This document shows positions 62,811 through 64,000 of a stretch of 64,000 nucleotides of DNA, in pieces. Location of the stretch: assembly GCA_013399115.1 (NCBI GenBank), contig VXAA01005608.1:465727-529726 (forward strand), written 5' to 3'. The notes under the pieces are model-generated. The model did no database searches, was not told the DNA's origin, and was given only the letters and a program-made list of their open reading frames with translations. Position 1 is the first letter of the stretch, and each line of letters starts with the position of its first letter. This DNA is from Anseranas semipalmata. Taxonomy: Eukaryota; Chordata; Aves; Anseriformes; Anseranatidae. The translations under genes were made by a program, and so were the position numbers.

Positions 62811-64000
62811 CTGTGAAAAACATCCATAGAGAAATGTGTCTGGGAGTTATTAGCTACAGTGTAAACCCAGTTAATAATAAACAATTAAGGAGATGAAATA
62901 ACACTTTAAACCCTCCTGCACCACTTTCTTCCTCCACAACCCTTCAGACATTCTAGTTCCAATGGGTATTCGCCTGCTAGCTTCCAGAATGGATACATGG
63001 AAGAAACAGAAACACAAGGATCATAAAACAGAAAGAGGGAGGAAAAAGCACCCGAATAACACCAAACTTCAAAGATCTCAGAACTAAAATACTGAAACAC
63101 TGCATTAAAGAGTTGACCCCTGGGGGGTGGGGGTGGCAACAACAAAAACACTCTTCATTCAATAAACCCTAATCCCAGCTTAAAGTACAATGTAGGAAAC
63201 TCTCAAGAGGTTCCTATACTGCTAAAACAATGCTTCTTCAGAAGTCACATGCCCAAATCAACCCTTGGATTTTTTTTTTTTTAACAGTAATGCAATGCCT
63301 GTTTTGGATCTGTCTTTGTGATAAACAGATCATCTTTGACAGCTATCAAAAAATTGAAGTTCTGAAAGGGGTAGGCAGTAGATATTTTGAAAGAGACTTT
63401 AATTATGATTTTCAAATGACAGCCTGTAAGCATTCAACTGCAAATCACTGGCCACTTTGGCCCCTAGAAAACAAACAAAAAATCAAGTGAGAAAAAGCTA
63501 CGTGAATTTACTAAATACCAGCCGACATGTCAAACAGCATATAGCTGGACAGCATCTTGCTGCAGCCTGAGGCATATTTTCTATAAGAGCCACAGGATCT
63601 CCCATTCCTATCTGCCTTACGTCTCGGTGCCCATAATCATCAGCTTCTCTAAACCAGTAGACAAAAGCAGCTGAAGCACAGCCCTGTCAATACCTGATGC
63701 AGTTGTTTGCTAGCTCTGGGATACAGAGAAAAAAAATAATCCAGGTGCAACAATAAGATTGGGATCTTACAAATGGTGCAGTTTACGTTGGGAACGCTGA
63801 AGAAGTCATCTGAACTAATATTCCTCAAAGCAATTAACAAGTACAGGGGCAAGGCAAAACTTAGTGATCTTATTTACTTCAAATTCCAAAAGCATTTAGA
63901 AAGGTTCCTCCAAAGCTCTTATTTTAGCTAAGCTACAATTGTGATAAAAAGATCCATACGTGGATAAAGAATGAGAAGACAGCACAGAGTAGAACTAAAC
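62811..64000 (-). other. CEP192: CEP192 intron upstream of E1 (partial)
   Basis: 1.2 kb to the window edge. I found no further exon fitting the human N-terminal sequence and no promoter-like GC-rich stretch, so the start of the gene lies further right. Confidence 0.75.

Noticed and set aside
1..64000. tRNA, rRNA, CRISPR array, bacterial operon or phage features
   Set aside because: None seen. The organisation is that of a vertebrate intron-rich gene.
62811..64000. An additional 5' coding exon or the promoter of CEP192
   Set aside because: I looked for the human N-terminal words and for a GC-rich start region but found neither; the ATG is outside.

Overview
This window is a stretch of vertebrate, almost certainly bird, nuclear DNA. 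It is AT-rich, has no prokaryotic-style gene density, and carries many fragments of CR1 (chicken-repeat-1) LINEs with the avian 3' end that finishes in repeated ATTCTGTG-type octamers. It also carries what looks like an old avian LTR. Runs of N at 11271-11361 and 22626-22895, plus lone Ns at 31654 and 48403, show that it is a draft scaffold.

One gene fills the window: CEP192, encoding the centrosomal scaffold protein of 192 kDa (the SPD-2 family), on the minus strand. I traced 38 coding exons by hand (called E1 to E38 in transcript order, E1 at 62678-62810 and E38 at 31-89). Every one of the 37 introns is GT-AG, every reading phase joins its neighbour, and the exons sum to 7001 coding bases, about 2,333 residues. 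Compared with human CEP192 as I remember it, roughly the first 190 residues (beyond position 64000) and the last 50 residues (before position 1) are outside the window.

Layout from transcript 5' to 3' (right to left). 62810-55861: the acidic segment corresponding to the PLK4-binding region of human CEP192, then a divergent linker. 53438-52030: the region around the Aurora A-binding part, with very strongly conserved short motifs. 50097-40042: two huge, fast-evolving exons (1033 and 898 bases) with small islands of conservation. 38164-31: a long run of small exons encoding the C-terminal series of immunoglobulin-like PapD/ASH-type domains characteristic of CEP192. Together these build a protein that recruits PLK4 for centriole duplication and gathers pericentriolar material while activating Aurora A and PLK1.

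The introns hold eight CR1 pieces or clusters, one probable solo LTR (about 41150-41695), an unexplained GC-rich block (about 19240-20420), several microsatellites (two of them inside or beside splice acceptors), and a pair of related intronic segments 9 kb apart (27680-27818 and 36722-36858). A 320-base direct duplication at 48083-48722, with a lone N at its junction, looks like an assembly artefact. I found no second protein gene, no tRNA or rRNA, and no new molecular system. The points most worth a second look are the paired intronic segment, the GC-rich block, the assembly duplication and the splice-site microsatellites.
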